A stretch of DNA of 15,650 bases from Thiobacillus sp. GTDB taxonomy: Bacteria; Pseudomonadota; Gammaproteobacteria; Burkholderiales; Thiobacillaceae. Positions 13,971 through 15,650 of this stretch are shown one piece after another. The DNA lies in contig JANJUT010000283.1 in assembly GCA_024710445.1 (NCBI GenBank), positions 1 to 15,650 of the forward strand, read 5' to 3'. How positions within the stretch are numbered: the stretch's first letter is position 1; each line of letters starts with the position of its first letter. The notes beneath the pieces were generated by a model. The model ran no database searches. It was not told where the DNA came from and was given only the letters and a program-made list of their open reading frames with translations. Both the position numbers and the translations under genes were made by a program.

Positions 13971-15361
13971 TTGCCTGCCTCCTTGGCGAGGTCTTTCTTA
14001 CGCTGCATAGCAGCCAAGGTACGGCCCGCAATGTCTGCCATTTCATCGCCGAAGAAATTTTCTGGCCAGTTTTCGATTTCGCCAAACATGTTCAGGCGCA
14101 GTGGTTCCAGCTCAGTAGCGGAACCAGCACGGCGGCAGAAGTACACGGCTACCTCTTCGGGCGCTACCGTGCCTTCAGCAACGCGACGTTGCAGGCGGTT
14201 GAGAAAATGTTCGGAATGGCTTTCAACAATCAATTGAACATTTCGTTCCTTGCCATTTTCGCGGGCTTGCGTGGCAGAAATAAACACATCGGCCAGCTCG
14301 GCCTGCACCTGAGGATGCAAATGAATTTCTGGTTGTTCCATCCAGATAGTGGAATTCGGTGGGCAATAGAACGACTGAACCAGTGCCGGCAAGACCTGGG
14401 AGACACCAAACCCAACATCGGTAATTTTCACCTCGCTGGCTGTTGCATGCGTTTTGACCACAACCTCATATTCTTTCCTGCCTTCAGCGACAGGCTTCAC
14501 CGCAAAGCTTTCGATGATTCCCAGGTCTTTGAGCCATTGCGCGATAAAGGCATCAAAGCGTGTCAGATGTCGCTTAGCGCCACGATTAATTTTCCGGTCT
14601 TGCGCACTTGCTGCCAGAATGGCGGCCACGGCAAACTCACCCTTTTGCCCAACGCTTTCAGGCGTCTCCCCTGACCATGAATAGATGCGTTTTGGGTGCT
14701 CGCGTAGTGGCCCAAGGTAGTAAACACTATTCAGTGCCGCCTCCGTATTCAGTGCAAAATCCGACAAGAATTCCGCATTCTGAAATCGAGCACGGCTTTG
14801 GTCGGAGATACGATAAAACTTGTCTGGCTCATCCAGTGGCCAACTTCTACCCGTATTGCGTACAAACTTGTTCTCGTTTGATGCAATTTCAAGTTTGCCT
14901 TTTGCATCCCTGCTGTAATCAACTGCAAGCTGGGTGTCTTTATCACGCAGGAGTTGATAGGTCAGCTTATCTATTCTCGGCTGCTCCTTGGCATCCGCCG
15001 AGAGCGCGACTAAAAGCCTTAATTCATCGCCCGCAAATTTCTTCTTGCTGAGCGGGTCTCGCACCTCCAGATCTTTACCTGGCGTTTTCCATCCCAGCTC
15101 AAATTCCAGCTCACTCTGCAAATCGTGGTTATGCAGGCATTCTTTAAACGTGCCCAAATCAATCAAGGCATTTTCGTCACCCAAATGGAGTGGGCGTTTT
15201 CGATCAGCAGATAAGGTGGTTTGTTTGAGCGCCAGCAATAAATGGCCAAGGCTGCTTTTGCCCGCGCTATTGGCTCCAAAAATTACCGTTAAGGGGGCGA
15301 GACGAATGGCACCCGTGTCTTTCCAGGCTTTAAAGTTTTTAATGTGCAGTGTGGTTAACAT
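13967..15361 (-). CDS. AAA15-type ABC-like ATPase (resembles DUF3696 proteins)
   Basis: A 464-residue ATPase of the OLD/AAA15 group, seen as the sensor or motor in many defence operons. Motifs: N-terminal LHIKNFKAWKD, Walker A FGANSAGKSS (residues 28-37), signature-like VGFGVSQVLPALVQ, Walker B TIWMEQPEIHLHPQVQ with catalytic Glu, and the switch region LIVESHSEHFLNRLQRRV. The C-terminus (MFGEIENWPENFFGDEM) resembles DUF3696. There is no TOPRIM nuclease domain, so a separate nuclease is expected; the PIN gene follows with a 4-base overlap. ATG 15361 is chosen: AGGAGA lies 9 nt upstream and TGATG couples it to the preceding methyltransferase-like frame. The frame is open upstream to 15562, but that part is the methyltransferase tail in another frame. 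GC content is clearly lower than in the housekeeping genes. Confidence 0.88.
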   Translation of the reverse strand: MLTTLHIKNFKAWKDTGAIRLAPLTVIFGANSAGKSSLGHLLLALKQTTLSADRKRPLHLGDENALIDLGTFKECLHNHDLQSELEFELGWKTPGKDLEVRDPLSKKKFAGDELRLLVALSADAKEQPRIDKLTYQLLRDKDTQLAVDYSRDAKGKLEIASNENKFVRNTGRSWPLDEPDKFYRISDQSRARFQNAEFLSDFALNTEAALNSVYYLGPLREHPKRIYSWSGETPESVGQKGEFAVAAILAASAQDRKINRGAKRHLTRFDAFIAQWLKDLGIIESFAVKPVAEGRKEYEVVVKTHATASEVKITDVGFGVSQVLPALVQSFYCPPNSTIWMEQPEIHLHPQVQAELADVFISATQARENGKERNVQLIVESHSEHFLNRLQRRVAEGTVAPEEVAVYFCRRAGSATELEPLRLNMFGEIENWPENFFGDEMADIAGRTLAAMQRKKDLAKEAGK

Positions 15362-15650
15362 CAGTGCAATTCTCCTGTTTCCAATTGGCCCCACGCGGCC
15401 AGCACCAGCCGTTGGGTGCGGTACTCGCCATATTCTCGCATTTCTTTGTTTTTGAGCACGCGGAAGGTTTCTGACGGGTAGTCGGCCCCATGATGTCGGC
15501 GGGGTCGAGGATGTAGCGCAGTTCATCGCGGGGCAGGCCGTAGAGATTGGCGTAGTAGGCATCGAGTTCGGCGCGCAACCGGGCGCGGCGGGTGGGGTTG
15601 AAGCGACGTCTCCCCCTATTTGAGTAGCACATAGCTTTGGAGTCCAATCC
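15361..15650 (-). pseudogene. C-terminal tail of an Eco57I/type IIG-like methyltransferase, frameshifted
   Basis: The tail of a large protein entering from beyond the window end. One frame reads FNPTRRARLRAELDAYYANL, then YGLPRDELRYILDPADIMGP. The neighbouring frame continues it with YPSETFRVLKNKEMREYGEY and RTQRLVLAAW, ending at 15361. This composite is the C-terminus I associate with large Eco57I-type (COG1002-like) restriction-modification methylases. One base appears missing near 15483: the + strand reads GTCGGC where GTCCGGC would keep frame (IMGPDYPSETF). Without correction, translation would run on to 15339. The corrected stop and the ATPase start form TGATG. The first residues in view (before FNPTRR) do not look like the family. 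The identification is from memory of the tail motif; the catalytic domain is not visible. Confidence 0.6.
15371..15376 (-). promoter_or_regulatory. Ribosome-binding site for the ATPase start
   Basis: AGGAGA on the - strand, 9 nt from ATG 15361 and inside the end of the upstream frame. It supports the internal start and coupling. Confidence 0.7.

Noticed and set aside
15470..15500. Programmed -1 frameshift in the methyltransferase tail
   Set aside because: Re-reading one base would restore the frame, but the site does not match an XXXYYYZ heptamer and no following stem or pseudoknot was obvious.
15362..15562. N-terminal extension of the ATPase frame to 15562
   Set aside because: The added residues are low-complexity out-of-frame reading of the methyltransferase tail; ATG 15361 has a ribosome-binding site and begins right at the ATPase's first strand.

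Overview
The window reads as chromosomal DNA of a GC-rich betaproteobacterium. This is judged from the hybrid type II secretion/type IV pilus gene order, the SucC/SucD/NadE sequences and the COG3146 acyltransferase-like protein. I would not go below class level with confidence; a Nitrosomonadales- or Rhodocyclales-like chemolithotroph or heterotroph is a guess. Nearly all of it is coding: no gene-free stretch exceeds 300 bases, and I see no tRNA, rRNA or CRISPR array.

Bases 1-5997 (+ strand) are one tightly packed operon for a trans-envelope secretion or pilus-like machine. It holds the C-terminus of a GspE-type ATPase, a PilM/GspL-like cytoplasmic protein, PilN-, PilO- and PilP/GspC-like inner-membrane proteins, a lipoprotein secretin, and three pseudopilins. 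Most junctions are overlaps or a few bases. The layout mixes a type IV pilus alignment complex (split PilM/PilN) with T2SS-type pseudopilins. No GspF platform protein or prepilin peptidase is in view. The run ends in a strong hairpin (6012-6041) that can also serve the facing gene.

Bases 6074-11324 (- strand) are housekeeping genes. They are a PhoX-like (DUF839) exported protein with a Sec-type signal peptide and a His-rich tail, and the compact run sucC-sucD-nadE (succinyl-CoA ligase plus glutamine-dependent NAD synthetase). A COG3146 (DUF482) protein diverges from sucC with only five bases between start codons. nadE and the COG3146 gene each carry an in-frame inserted palindromic repeat. 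sucD carries a six-codon tandem duplication whose two copies differ only at third codon positions.

Bases 12735-15650 (- strand) are the accessory part and the most interesting region. In transcription order there is the C-terminal tail of what looks like a large Eco57I/type IIG-like DNA methyltransferase (with a one-base frameshift), an AAA15-type ABC-like ATPase resembling DUF3696 proteins, a PIN-domain nuclease, and a minimal ATP-dependent RNA ligase. They are joined by TGATG, GTGA and a 3-nt gap, so they are probably co-translated. The ATPase and PIN genes are AT-richer than the rest. I infer a mobile defence-type module. It is conceptually like an anticodon-nuclease system attached to a restriction-modification locus, but with a PIN nuclease and its own sealing enzyme. 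This function is inference, not demonstrated.
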